From positions 1 to 29,205 of the forward strand of contig RCAB01000651.1 in assembly GCA_003640385.1 (NCBI GenBank): a DNA stretch of 29,205 bases, read 5' to 3'. Source of the stretch: Setaria digitata. Lineage: Eukaryota; Nematoda; Chromadorea; Rhabditida; Setariidae. Below, piece after piece: positions 9,445 to 21,178 of this stretch (within the stretch, counting starts at the first letter, position 1; the number at the start of each line of letters is the position of its first letter). The position numbers and the translations under genes are program-made. The notes below the pieces were generated by a model. The model had not been told where the DNA came from, did not search any database, and saw nothing but the letters and a program-made list of their open reading frames with translations.

Positions 9445-10377
9445 TTATGATATATCTTCAGTACATTTTTGAGACGGAGCTACTGCGAGACTTTTTTGCC
9501 TTTCTTCCCTTTCAGTTTCCAATTTTTGCTTATACATTTTTTCCGCTTCGTTCACTTCAGCAAGAAGTTTAACGATTCTTTTCTGAAACATTCCGGAATT
9601 ATTAAGACTCATAGAGTTATTGTCAAAAAAATCGGATTTTATGACGAAATCGAAAAAAAATATTTAGCAACACTTACTCCTAATTCGATCTGTTCCTTTT
9701 TCCGCTGCAATTCCTCTAGCGATGTTATATAAACTGGTCGACCGTCTAAAAATAAAAATTACGAATAATTTACATTTCGTTATCGATTTTTCAAACCATT
9801 TTTTCAAAAATGATTCATAAATAAACCAGAGTTTAACTTGCGCATGCATTTTGACTAAACCTGTTACGTTCAAAATTCTGTTAATCTCAGTAGCACATAA
9901 TAAGTCTCTCTCTCTCAAAAAAAAAAAAAAAAAAAAAAAAATGGAAACCTTGGAAGGTGAAATCGACTCCACGTTGCAAAACATTCACATGTGGTGCCAT
10001 GTAAATACTGAAAAGCGGAAGAGGTGTCATTCACACAAATCGTATCGTAAATATTTGGCAAATAATAGAAATAGCATAGGCAGTGCATCGATAAAATCAT
10101 TCAGTTTGAAACAAATATTGTGAAGCAAAGTGAAAAAAAAAAAAAAAATTCAAGATGCTTATTTAGGTAAGACATGGAAAAATGAAATAAAATAACAGTC
10201 CAAAATGACTTACGGTTCTTTCCACCACTGAACACGACCCCACCATTTCGTCGGAATCTTTCGCAGTTTCGGTTCATTCTGCTTGTTGAAGTCACGTAGA
10301 AATCTAATTCGATAACCACGACAGATAGTATGAACGGATGCTATATTCGGTTGGCACAACATACGCATATGATGCAT
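9445..10377 (-). CDS. mrpl-52: small mitochondrial protein, probably mitoribosomal large-subunit protein mL52
   Basis: Exons (minus): 10377-10214, 10007-9949, 9745-9678, 9582-9445. They sum to 142 codons plus stop, and all three junctions match in phase with GTAAGT, GTTTCC and GTAAGT donors and TTTCAG or TTTTTAG acceptors. Residues 1-30 (MHHMRMLCQPNIASVH onward) are basic with no acidic residue before position 29, as in a mitochondrial presequence. A Trp-rich segment KWWGRVQWWKEP follows, then GVDFTFQDGRPVYITS and a charged helix (ELQRKKEQIELGKRIVKLL). The D-x-x-F-x-DGRP block plus C-terminal coiled helix and the length (human mL52 is about 123 aa) fit mL52, which acts in mitochondrial translation. 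The assignment rests on that motif and is moderate; the exon structure is firmer than the name. The first ATG of the exon is taken as start because an in-frame stop lies about 75 bases upstream. Confidence 0.6.
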
Positions 10378-11295
10378 CGAAAACCAATACCAATTTACTG
10401 GTGAGTTAAGACGAAACTGATCGATGCAATCTCCGCTGTGCACGGAGGTACTTTACAGAGGATAAATTTGAAATTTTCAAAGAAACTAATTCGCGATTTG
10501 CTCGAATCCGTAGCCAATTTAATACCACATCTGAAAATGCATACATCAAAGGAAACGGATGACGACTGATTATCCAATGTTTATCAAAACAGCTACTGGT
10601 GAAAGTCTATAAATCAGAACTAAACCCTGTTCCATTCATAATCACATTTCAGTGAAAAAGCCGACTAAATGATTTAATATCCTGATCTCTCGGAAAATGT
10701 ACAAACATCAGCTAACAATTCACAGGTCGAAATTGAAAAAATAAATAAATAACTTTATTTCTTTTCGCCTTTTTTAATGTGACAGTAAAATGTTTCGATG
10801 ATAGTAAATCACTTCCAGGTGTTAAAAGCAAGCAATAATAATTATTTTTATCGTTTAGAATATTTCATTCTCATCAAAATTTCTCTCAAATACGACGTAA
10901 TTTCAAGAAAAAGACAGATACAGCAAGAAATGTTAAAAAGCTGTCACGATATTTAGTACAAGAAAACATCAGCGGACAAAAAAGCAAAAGCAAATAAACA
11001 AAGAGACTTTCTGAAAAAAGATTGAGGTAGGATTATGATGAGTAATTAATTTACTCCCTTTGATACTACATTTTTAAGCTTTATTAGTAATAGCATATTA
11101 ACAAAACTCAATGAAGGTGCAGAGTACACCACGCCGCTAGCACGAAAAATGACGAGTAAGACATGTTTATATGTTTCAAGTACTATTTTTTTTTTTTTTT
11201 TTCGACACCACTAGCGATGCAACAATTCGAAGAGCACCATGAAATTCCAGAAGTTCCTTTAATCTCATATTTCCCATTAAAAAAACAAAATCCAT
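10378..11295. other. intergenic region between PRP17 and the mL52-like gene (same strand)
   Basis: This 918-base stretch separates two minus-strand genes. An AATAAA (minus strand, 11080-11085) lies about 210 bases past the PRP17 stop and is a plausible poly(A) signal; another is near 10755. A CATTTTCAG acceptor at 10531-10532 upstream of the mL52-like start could be a trans-splice site. Genes this close in tandem could share an operon, but the spacing is larger than typical nematode operons and nothing proves it. No further gene is supported. Confidence 0.5.
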
Positions 11296-14200
11296 TCATG
11301 ACCACATTTTGATCGCATTATCCCAGCTTCCCGTTATCATTCTGGAGGTTTCATGTGGGTGCCATAATGTTGAAATGACACAATCATCGTGCGCTTTCCA
11401 TCGTGCAACTATTTTATGATTTCGCCAATCCCAAATGAATACTTTTCCATCTGCGTCACCGGATGTTAGGAAGCTAAAAACAGTACTACATTCTCATTTT
11501 CCAATGAAAAAGTTAAATTTTGAGGATTTGAGTATGCATTCAAAAGAAGTGAAGCACTCTAGAGCGAAACTACGATAAGAATTGTTGATCTGTTCCTCCG
11601 AAAAGCGTCAAACGCAATCTGTTAATCTCAACAGGTAGTGGATTTTTTTAACCGCAAAAACATCACTAAAATTTCTAATTCTCAAAGTTGGTTCAGGAAG
11701 CAAAATCATATAGATATAAACAAATATTCTGTTCCAAATTGGAATACTTCTTTTGAAAAGGAAAAAGAAAACAAAAAAACAGGGAATCCGAAAATTGCAC
11801 ACGCAAATGAGCTCCCAGATAAAAATCAATGTGCAATGAACTATTAAAACCTCATATCTGGTGCGAAATCCACTGAACAAGCATAACCAGCAACATTATG
11901 TCCTTTAAATGCTTTCTTCTTGGCAAACCGTAATTTGTCATCAATTAGTTGGAATAACACAATACGATTGTCCATCGACTGACCAACAATCCATTTCTCT
12001 GCAATGAGTTTAAAATACTGTTAATTAAACCACTGGAATAATACCTTATTTTCAAGTATTTTTAAGTCACTTATATTGGAATTAATAATAATTTAAAAAC
12101 GTATTTCATGCTATTTATATTGAGGCAACAGCAACTTCAATATAAATAAATTCTCAAGAATTCGAAATTTCAAAAAAACTTGTTAACCTGTTGGAGACTT
12201 CGTCATCGTTGGTATTGAATGTAAACCAGCATTCTGAATAAGTTTTGTATCAACAGGAATTTCCCTACAAATATTAGTGAATTCAATGAATTACTGGAAG
12301 ACAGAAAAACAAACCCTTGAAATCAAACGAAAAGAAGAGACACTGTGATAAGTCCCTTCCCTAAGTATATTGAAGGGTACCAAGTTCTTATATTTGCTTA
12401 ACTGAATAGCAACAGAACTTTGCTATTCAAAATCTGAATCAGTATTAAAGGTTAGTCTGATCATGCATTTAAATCAGACTTGCAACTGTTTGAAAATTTG
12501 ATACTGATTGTTAATAATACTAACCATTCCCATATTCGAATAGATTTATCATCAGAGGTTGAACAAAACCTTCGGTTCTTATCAAAAAATGTGATTGAGT
12601 TGACAATACCTAGGTGACGATCATATTCCTAGAATGAAAACAGATCAAATATTTAAACACATAAATTAAATGTTCAAATACTTTGTGACTGACTGAAATA
12701 CCTGAACAATTTCTCCTGTCCGGGTATCCCATTGCAAGATTTTCTTGTTCTGCATGCCAGACAAAAACATATTTTGTTTATCTTCATCAGGATTAAATTT
12801 CACACAAAAAGGTATGTGACCTGTGTGGAATCGTTGCTTGACTTGACCTAAAACATTGAAATACCACGGGATTAAACAATTAAATAGCTAAAAACCCAAA
12901 ATATACAAAACATACAGCAGTTAAAATTTAAAAGAGACGAAAGTAAAGAAAGAAGTTTGATTAAATCTGGGATTTTTGAAATTCAAAGAAAAAGATTAAC
13001 CTGTTTCAGTATCCCACAATTTTATATATCTATCGAAAGATGCCGAAAGGAATTCGGTACCATCACTGTTGAAAGCGACATCTTTAACCGACATTTTGTG
13101 TCCTGCATATGTTCTTACCACACTTCGTCTTCCATAAACCTCCCATAATTTGATCTGAAATGAATATGTTCAGTAAATCGATTTATAAATTATGCAATAC
13201 TACAAAATAAAAGCTTAGAAGTTTTTTCAAAAAAATTTCGGATTTTGAGATTTCGTAATCTCTAATCCAGTACAATCGACTGCCGCTTGAAACTGGAAGG
13301 AAGGTCGCAAGGATTAAAATTAGAATTACAGTTGAAACATGTTCTTTAACAAACTTTGCTATCCATTGAACAACTCAGGAACAAATGTGCACTTTTCGGG
13401 AACCACCGCAAACAATTTATGCCCTTATTATGTCCACGATAAGTGTAAATGTGCTTCTTCGGTATGAAACAACGTTCAGGCACGTGATCTTCACGTAAAT
13501 TAACGCCAATATATTGCGGTGCGTGCATAAATGAACGTCCCAAATAATCTTCCGCTTCTTTCACTAAAAAAAGAAGGGTTGCAATAAAAAGCTATTTTTT
13601 AAAAATTAATTATTTTAACCATTAGGAATAACAGAGGGAAAAATTTGTCTTTATAAATTAATCCCAAACCTTGTTGCACAGGAAAAGTAAAAATCTTAAT
13701 AAGCCTTACATTAAAACATTAAAAAAGAAAAAATCATATAAATAAACATAAAGCATACAATGTAGTGTAGAAGACTCATCAGCGATAGTTTCCTGCTGCT
13801 GTGCTGCTTTGCGACCCGCACGACTATTTTTCTGACGTTTCCGCACGATTTCTTCCAACTCCTTTGCTAATTCCGAATCCGGTCTGGATATTTCTATTTC
13901 GTCCTCAAACCGCGCCCAAGGACCTGGAAAAATCTCTCTAGTAAAAACTCTGATATGCAAAAACTCTGTATTTGATAAACTAATGCTCCCTTAGATTAAA
14001 ATTAGAACCATTCTAAGTAACGAAATAGCTCACATATGGAAAAAGATTTAATGCACTAGTACCGGTATATCCTTCCACATCACTGGGATCCATATTTCGT
14101 TTCCTCTTCCGCTTTTCTCCACCTGTTTTCTGTCCTTCCATAAGCCCCGCGCCTTGTTTTTCCTTGGCCTAAAATACTGAAATTGATAAATGAAAGGAAT

Positions 14201-15153
14201 TAGAAAAATCACAAAAATTACCGAAACTTCACATAAAATCCCATTCTCATCCTCCCATAAATTTTTAGAAATATGTCAATACCTTTTCCGTATCACCAAT
14301 GAATTGATTGGATTGATCAGCTGAAGGATCACGGGCAAATCCTAATGTATCGAAAGATCTGATTTGTTGTTCAAATTGGAAATTATTCACGTGTGCTGGT
14401 TCCACAAAACCAGTTAACATATTTTTCGGTGCTGTTTGGTTGGCTGATTTGAAAGGATTTGATGGTCCAACCTGGAAGCACTAGTTTTTTTTATAACACG
14501 ACACAAAAACAAAAATTAAAAGAATAAAAAAAAAAACTTAGAAAGATAAAGAATATCCCAACCCAAGCTTAAACAGAAGCATGTTACTGAAAAATTGATT
14601 TTAAACAGTCCAAGTGAATCCACCATTTATTTAAGCTAGAAAGGTAAACTTGAACCAGGAAACTTCATTTACACAATAAAAGCAATAGTTAATCCTTATA
14701 ATGACAGCTAGTAATGTAATTAGCGATAATTAATAATAAATACCAATAGCTTATTTCGTTCGAACAGAAATTCAAAATAATCTATTGAAAAATCAATTCT
14801 GACTGAATATTAAGCTTAAATTAATATTCATTAGATTTTTTTTTTCTGAAATTTTGATGAACTAACATTTGCTAGCTTCTTTTTCAAAGAAATGAAAAAA
14901 CAGGAAATCATACCATAGGCTGAAAGAGCTCTTCATATTTTGGATTATAATTAAGCTCTTTGGTCTGTGGATCAACGCAACACATACCACCGACATCCAT
15001 TTTTGTGCCAACAGTTGGTGCAAGCTCACCACTAACACTAAGTGATTGACAATTTTTTAAAGTTATCAATTTAGAATATTTCAAATCACTATCATCATCC
15101 GTATCAGATGAGGCACCATCACTGCTAGTCGGATAACTCTGAAGCAATTCCAT
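11296..15153 (-). CDS. prp-17: pre-mRNA-processing factor 17 (PRP17/CDC40), WD40 splicing factor
   Basis: Exons (minus): 15153-14914, 14471-14283, 14168-14063, 13923-13759, 13563-13355, 13154-13001, 12847-12702, 12628-12525, 12264-12188, 11998-11851, 11473-11296. They give 571 codons plus stop, against about 579 in human CDC40. The acidic, Ser-rich N-terminus ([20 protein letters not shown]) leads to a conserved linker with [12 protein letters not shown] and [17 protein letters not shown] seven-blade WD40 propeller follows from about residue 270 to the end, with blade ends [30 protein letters not shown], a degenerate fifth blade (VLFQL), VFIWDW and IKMWS. PRP17 joins the spliceosome around the second catalytic step in the nucleus. 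The start is the ATG one base after a TTTTAG acceptor; an in-frame ATG 75 bases upstream would be removed by trans-splicing. Confidence 0.97.
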
Positions 15154-15160
15154 CCTAAAA
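15154..15160 (-). promoter_or_regulatory. spliced-leader acceptor of PRP17
   Basis: On the minus strand ACAATTTTAG is followed by one G and then the start codon at 15153. No coding exon upstream fits, so this acceptor most likely takes a spliced leader. Confidence 0.65.
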
Positions 15161-15382
15161 TTGTAACTTGAATTATTACAACTGCTTAAGTTCCTTCGAT
15201 AACTTATATTGTCGCTTAAATATACCATAGTAATGTAGCATTAAATATGAAAAAGAAATTAAAGATATTTCAGTAATTTTTATCATATAAATATAAAGCA
15301 CAGAACTAAAATTTACTATTATTTTCACATGTACAAGCATTATTTTTCATAAAGATAGCCAATTTTTTTTTTTTTTTTATCC

Positions 15383-15469
15383 AAGAGATGGAGAAAAAAG
15401 AAAGGAATGCTGTTAATTAATCAACCCTTAATTAATTAATAGGGCTTCTTTTTTTTCTCCTATCTCTTT
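15383..15469. repeat. imperfect inverted repeat in the divergent promoter
   Basis: The arm AAGAGATGGAGAAAAAAGAA (from 15383) is matched by a complementary arm ending CTCCTATCTCTTT (to 15469), with TTAATTAAT and TTAATTAATTAA next to a short loop (TCAACCC region). The arms are about 40 bases each with small mismatches. This may be a small MITE relic or a simple hairpin. Confidence 0.65.
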
Positions 15470-16110
15470 ACAAATCGCTGGAACTGATCCGCTATATGAT
15501 GCTATAAAATTTACAGCATCTCGGAGAAAATCTGCAGATAAGTGAGTCTAGAATGGAAATAGAACATTTCTGATTTATTAAAGAGACAAATTCAGAGATG
15601 ACCTCTCCAATGGAACTTGATAAGAAACACCAGTACCAATAACCACCGAGTAATCTCAAATGGACCGAGATTTCTGGCGCGATGCCAAGTATTGAAAAAC
15701 TGATTGATTCATTAACAGCACAAAACCAGAAGTTGCGACATGTGAATTGTTGTTCGTGTACAGTTATGGTAGGTACGGGGTGACGCCATTGGTAGTGGTC
15801 TCGTAGGTCAGGTTAAGGTTCAGCTCATAACCTCAGGATTTGGACTGATGTAAGAGTTTAAGGTTATTGATGATCTTGATCAACTTATGATTTTAAGATA
15901 TAACCCAACAAATTGGATAAGTTTCTTCAAATTTATTTAGATAAAAGGGACGGATTTAAAATTCAGCTAGCTTACTTTTTAATTACTTTAAAAGGAAAAT
16001 TGTCGGTGGTAATTACAAGAATTACAAGTCAACTAATTTCTGACTTAAATTACATTAACACCTCTAATTATACTTCTGTCCCAAATATTATTTCTTTTTT
16101 CTTCCTTTTT

Positions 16111-16118
16111 TTTTGCAG
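16111..16118 (+). promoter_or_regulatory. spliced-leader acceptor of GRASP
   Basis: A long T tract ends in TTTTGCAG at 16118, and the start codon follows 11 bases later at 16130. This leaves an 11-base 5' UTR if a spliced leader is added here. Confidence 0.65.
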
Positions 16119-16129
16119 CATAAATCTCA

Positions 16130-19100
16130 ATGGGAAATTCTAGCAGTGCAAATATTCCAGGTGGTGGTACCGAAGGCTATCATGTGTTGCGGGTTAGTTT
16201 ACTTTTCATTTTCTCTTCATAATAAGTTCTAACCTAGTTATCCCTAGTACTTGTAATATAAATTCTGCCTTAAAAATTGACATATGCAAAATTGATTTGG
16301 CAAGCGATACGTGTACATTATGCAAATGTAGATTCCTGTTTAGTCATCTGGAAATATGTGTAGATAGGTCAGGTTTTGGACGGATTACACTACGAATGAG
16401 ATGATAGTAGCATATTTTCAGTAATCTCTTGGTACTTCCTATATTTGTCCCCGGAAAAAACAAAAATCGCGTTTTCGAACTATTTAATGTGCTAATGATA
16501 ATAGAGCTAGTGAAATGGATTAAACTTATTTTGCTTCATTAGTTTCTATTGGTTGAGTTTTAGACGCCGAACAACAGTTCAGCAGTTAATTTACTAAAAT
16601 AGAAACCATAATTATAATGTTTAGGTGCAAGACAATTCACCCGGGCAAGCTGCTGGACTAGAAGCATTTTTCGATTTTATAATTTGTATCGGAAATACAC
16701 GATTGGTAATAATTGTTTTGCTTTTATACTGGTTTTCATGTTTTTGATGTTAGTGTTTTGGTATGTCGGTGTGAAATACGTTTATGCATTGAATGCTGTC
16801 GGAAATGATTAGTCTAAGAAATTAAAATATTAGAACTTTAAACAGAAGAAAAGCCACATTCTTCTGTTGACCATTGCATAGAAAATCCATATTTTCTATC
16901 CCCAGTTATAAATAATAAGGCAGCCATGTTTTGACTTTCATATTTGAAAGTTTGTGGATAATGCTGCTAAAATATTCGGTATATTTTTGGTTACCATTAT
17001 GCTTTCAACTGGCATATCGTATAATGAGATATTTTAGGCATGGAAAAAAACTGACTGCTTCCGTTGCAAACGTTACTATAAACACATTTTGTAACAGAGA
17101 TATTAACGTATCTTAATGGTTAATAAAAGGCTTTGCAAATTCATTTAAGAGATTATTATCATGAAAGCATAAGTTTGTCGTAATTAGGTCTAAAAAATGA
17201 GTTCTTCGAATAATTGGGTTTTGATTTTAGGATTCAGATAATGATACTTTGAAGGATATTTTGAAGCAGCATGTGGAACGACCGTTAGAACTGACGGTTT
17301 ATAATAGGTAAATTATTTTTGTTGGGCTTAAAGAGACAATTATCCAGTTTTAATTTATTTTTATGTAGGGATAATTAATTATTATGACAGCTAAAATGTT
17401 TACTGTTAAAGAGAGGAGGAGCTAGGAGAGAAGCATCTCCTTTCATTAGTTCATTCCCTCTCACTATCTTCTCCAGTCATATTTTGTACCTTTTTTTTGT
17501 AGCCAAGATATTTATCTTGATTGCAAGAAAAAAATTTTACTATTTCCTCAAGTACTTACATATGCTTGCCTTTTTATCAAAGTCTTTTTTTTTCAGCAAA
17601 ACTCAGACAGTTAGGCAAACACAAATTACCCCATCACAAATGTGGGGTGGTCAGGGACTACTTGGTATTTCAATTCGATTTTGCTCATTTGAAGGGGCAC
17701 GTGAGAATGTTTGGCATGTCGTGCAAGTCCAACCAAATTCGCCAGCAGAAATTGCCGGCTTGCAATCTAACCTAGATTACATACTTGGAGCAGAGTCTGT
17801 GCTAAATCAGGTTTGCTGTTTTATCAATGATTGGGTCTCATAATTTATTAATTGATGTAATTATTGTGAATAAATTACTGCATACCTGTGAATGATAGGA
17901 ATGTAAGGGAGATATTTTAAAATCTAAGCCTTCTTGTTTACCCATATTTTTAAAATTTCATCGAATTATCCAATAAATTTTCAGTATGCACTTTCTTTTT
18001 TGGAAAATGAAGATTTACAAATTTTTTCGAGCTTTCTTTTGAAAGAAGGATAAGCTGAAAAAAAAAAAAAAAAAAGCTGATATGGAGAGCAACCCTTCAC
18101 TGACTTACCATCAATGAATAGATTTGCAACTTTTTAAGCAGTAGAAAAAAGTTATGGCGAAAGATGGGGTTACTCACTTTATGTTTTAATAAAACTAGAC
18201 GGTAAATCAACTTTTTCAATCACTTTAGTGGCTGTTTCTAAAAGCTGACATTTAGATAATTTCGACTTTATGTGCTGTTATTTAGGCTGAAGATCTTATT
18301 GCACATTTGCAAGCTAACGAGGGAAAACCTATTAAATTGTATGTTTACAACACGGCGACTGATTCGGTGAGAGAGGTGTGTTTCATTTTTCGTCATACTT
18401 TCTATATATACACGAATTTAAGATAGACAATGTAATTTAAGGTTCTATCTTAGAAGAGATTCAACTTAATGGTGCTATGGAAAATGTGGATGCAAATAAA
18501 AGATCTGATGTGAAAAAATAACTTTATGATGTATATTGGTGGATCATTTGTTTATCAGGAAGTAAAATTTCACAATTTTATTGCAAGAAACATCAAAAAT
18601 GTTGGTTTGTTACAATTTGAATGAGTTCACACATGTGTTTTTTTCTAGGTATCGCTTACACCAAATTCAGCCTGGGGTGGTGAAGGATGCCTAGGATGTG
18701 ATATTGGTTATGGTTATCTGCACCGCATACCTGGTGATCGGCGAGGTCCTCTAAAAGGGGACGAAATTGCTGCAATGCTGAAGCAGCAGTTAAATGGTGC
18801 GAGTTCATCGGATGGTGTGCCTTTCGTGAACAATGATAATTCACAACATTTGGGACCCTCTGCTATTTCCAGCAGTACCATCAGTGTTCCACAACCAGGT
18901 GCGTTTTTAATATGTAATAATATGTTCTAACATATTATTATGTAGATCTTTGTATAATTCATACTTTCGACGAATGGCGACAAATACTGCATAAAAATTT
19001 AATTTGAAAGACCTTAGATGTTTTAGGTCGCGTTCATTTAATTTCATTTAAATTTTGTTCATTTAGGCAACACTGGCATTCCGCAAATTGATTCGATACA

Positions 19101-21057
19101 ATCCGTCCCAAAATTTCCTGATCCAAGTTCATTTGTCCCACCACCCCTAAGACAAGTTAGATTTTTTCCCCGTTATTTTTTGCATTTTATTCTGTACAAC
19201 AAATATAGTATGTTTTTTTTTAGAACTCCTTTTCTTTTCTTTTCTTTTCTTTTTCAGAGATTATTTCAAATTTCTAACTATTTGCAGCTCTTTGCTCCAA
19301 AATTTTATGTATTTAGCCAACATTATCAGATACAACTACACCAAGTACAACAGTAGTAAGTGGTTCTCATCCAGGGGAAGTATGTGCTGGAGGATTTTCA
19401 GTGGCCATGCAGTCCATCACGGTTAACTTTTTGTCGTTCGAGATTTTAATTTTCAGTTTACTGAAGAAAAAGAGTTTTTTTTTTTGCATTTGCTTATTTC
19501 AAAGTAAATTCTGAAAAGTTAAAATGGATGAGTAAATGATGTTCGCTGGGTTACGAAAAAAAAAAAATCATTGGCTATATTTTCGTCAGATTTTTCATTT
19601 TTTAACTGATGATATTCGTTATATTCTATTTTAATAGTTGCAGGAACAGCCATTAAACACAGGTAATAGCAAAGTAGGCATGATGCCACTACCTTCAACT
19701 GCGTTTCCAACCCTTGAATCATCGACATCTCCTGGAACAACTGACTTCTCTGCTCAAAATAATGGTGCAAATTATACGAATTCAGGTCAGGCAGTTCAAC
19801 AGCAAAACTTTATCGAAAACCCAGTGGATACAGAGGTCTTTTTCTGCTTTTATTTTGTTGAACTTTGTTTCTTTAATTTTTAGGACTTGGAATTAGTAAT
19901 AAAACGAGGATTCTGTTGAAAAAGGATTAAATGAGAAGTCAATTTATCAACTGTTAGTTGCCTAATTTGAGAGAATCAAATTAATTGCTACTCAGGCAAT
20001 AATCGCCAGTAACCAGGAAACTGCTGCATCTATCATTGGTCATATAATTACCAATCTGGCTGGGTGCCTTAGTAATCAGAAAATTATTGAAGGAAAAAAT
20101 TTTGCCACAAAGATATTCAGAAAAATAAGTCGGATAGACTGTTATTTAAATAGCTGATGAACAATAAATTAGTCAGGAAATTACATAATAAACTAGATTG
20201 ATTGTTAAAACATCCTCTTCCACAGTCTCTCTTTATCTTATAAATCTTTAATTAACTAACTAGAAACAATATTAAATTTAAATGCCTATTCATTACAGAT
20301 TTTGTGTAGTTCAATGAAAGCAGAATTAAGCTTCCAATTTCTTTTTGTTTCCTTAGAACTCTTGTAAATCATTTTAGCAGTACGGTAAAACATCAGCGAT
20401 GGCTCAACAGTCATATTATGCATCACAGCAACAGCAGTATATGCATGATGGGCAGTATCCATCACAACCACCGGTTTATAACTGTGAGCTTCATTTTTCA
20501 GTTTAACAAGTTTAAAAAAAAAAAAAGCCCTAGTTTGTCCCGTAAAAACGAAGCTATGAGATTTTTCTTCTTTTTTCTATGAGGGAAGTAGAAATGTTCA
20601 GAAATTTAAAGTCAGTTTGATTTAGGGGATGTCTGCAGGTCATTGTATCTATGAAATGCTTGATTTTACAGCTTCATCTTCGTCACCTCAATCAGCAGTA
20701 ATGGGTGTGGTGTCCCAGATGTTTTCAAATTTACCACGTCAACAGCAGCAGGGAACATACGGAATGCCACCGTTACCTCCACAAATTCCTGCATCCTCTT
20801 CAGCTCCGTTTCCGACTCCTCCACAATTTTCGGGCTTAAATTTCCCGATGCCGCCGTTAAGTACTATGGGTATTACACAACTGCCTCCTGCCCAAACCAC
20901 CATATCTTTTGGCTTACCAACATCACCTGCAGCAGCATTTGGACAGCAGCAACAATCAGAGATGGGCACTTATTCAATGGTGAATCCTACATTTAAATCG
21001 AATTTTCCGTTGGTTGGAAATACACAGTTCGGTCTACCGCCGCAAGGTATGATGTAA
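16130..21057 (+). CDS. GORASP: Golgi reassembly-stacking protein (GRASP55/65 family)
   Basis: Exons: 16130-16192, 16625-16705, 17231-17307, 17597-17810, 18286-18375, 18649-18898, 19067-19155, 19317-19379, 19638-19835, 20378-20483, 20672-21057; 538 codons plus stop. The N-terminus MGNSSS has Gly2 and Ser6 of an N-myristoylation signal. PDZ1 (about 14-107: [46 protein letters not shown]) and PDZ2 (about 108-207: [38 protein letters not shown]) form the GRASP domain, which tethers Golgi cisternae by homotypic contacts and binds golgins. His18 and Cys103, reported as zinc ligands with Golgin-45, are both present. The C-terminal 330 residues are Ser/Pro/Gln-rich and low in complexity, like the vertebrate regulatory tail, but longer. 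Several splice sites are ambiguous in frame (see findings). An AATAAA lies at 21173-21178. Confidence 0.95.
19229..19257 (+). repeat. TTTTC pentanucleotide repeat ending in an unused acceptor
   Basis: About five TTTTC units end in TTTTTCAG at 19257, inside the GRASP intron 19156-19316. The real acceptor, ATTTAG at 19316, is 59 bases further on. Nothing after the CAG extends the reading frame usefully, so this looks like a decoy acceptor. Confidence 0.6.
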
Positions 21058-21172
21058 ACTTTTTTACATTTAGTCTCTCCACTGATCTAATGCAATTCAC
21101 AGTGTAATTGTTTTTTAGTTTTCCTGCGATCCAGGACTCATATTAATTAGTTAATAACCCGCAAATGGGTTG

Positions 21173-21178
21173 AATAAA
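21173..21178 (+). terminator. poly(A) signal AATAAA of GRASP
   Basis: An exact AATAAA lies 116 bases after the GRASP stop codon, at a normal distance for a short nematode 3' UTR. It supports 21057 as a true end of at least one transcript. Confidence 0.6.

Larger units (their letters stand above)
15154..16129. promoter_or_regulatory. shared head-to-head 5' region of PRP17 and GRASP
   Basis: These 976 bases separate two divergently transcribed genes and should hold both promoters and both outrons. An imperfect inverted repeat lies at 15383-15469. A segment at about 15700-15860 is clearly richer in GC than the flanks and contains GTAGGTCAGGTTAAGG; AGGTCAGGTT recurs at about 16366 in the first GRASP intron. 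I recognise no TATA box with confidence. The open frame at 15913-16143 overlaps the GRASP start in another frame and is not a gene. Confidence 0.5.

Noticed and set aside
9851..10123. Plus-strand frame of 90 codons with a poly-Lys run
   Set aside because: It is the reverse of the mL52-like exon 9949-10007 plus a poly-A tract.
10395..10577. Minus-strand frame of 60 codons upstream of the mL52-like gene
   Set aside because: It overlaps the upstream flank in a different frame, has no joining exon in phase and has no recognisable motif.
10872..10998. Plus-strand basic frame (QIRRNFKKKTDTARNVKKL) ending in TAA after a TCGTTTAG
   Set aside because: It reads like a short exon, but no donor or partner exon on the plus strand was found, and it lies in the 3' flank of a minus-strand gene.
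11638..11847. Plus-strand frame of 69 codons
   Set aside because: It falls in a PRP17 intron, has AT-driven Asn/Lys composition and no splice support.
15700..15860. GC-richer block in the divergent promoter, considered as a spliced-leader RNA or other small RNA gene
   Set aside because: It does not contain the conserved nematode spliced-leader sequence, and no convincing RNA fold was seen.
20739..20969. Minus-strand Gly/Cys-rich frame of 76 codons
   Set aside because: It is the antisense of the Pro/Gln-rich GRASP tail and a compositional shadow.
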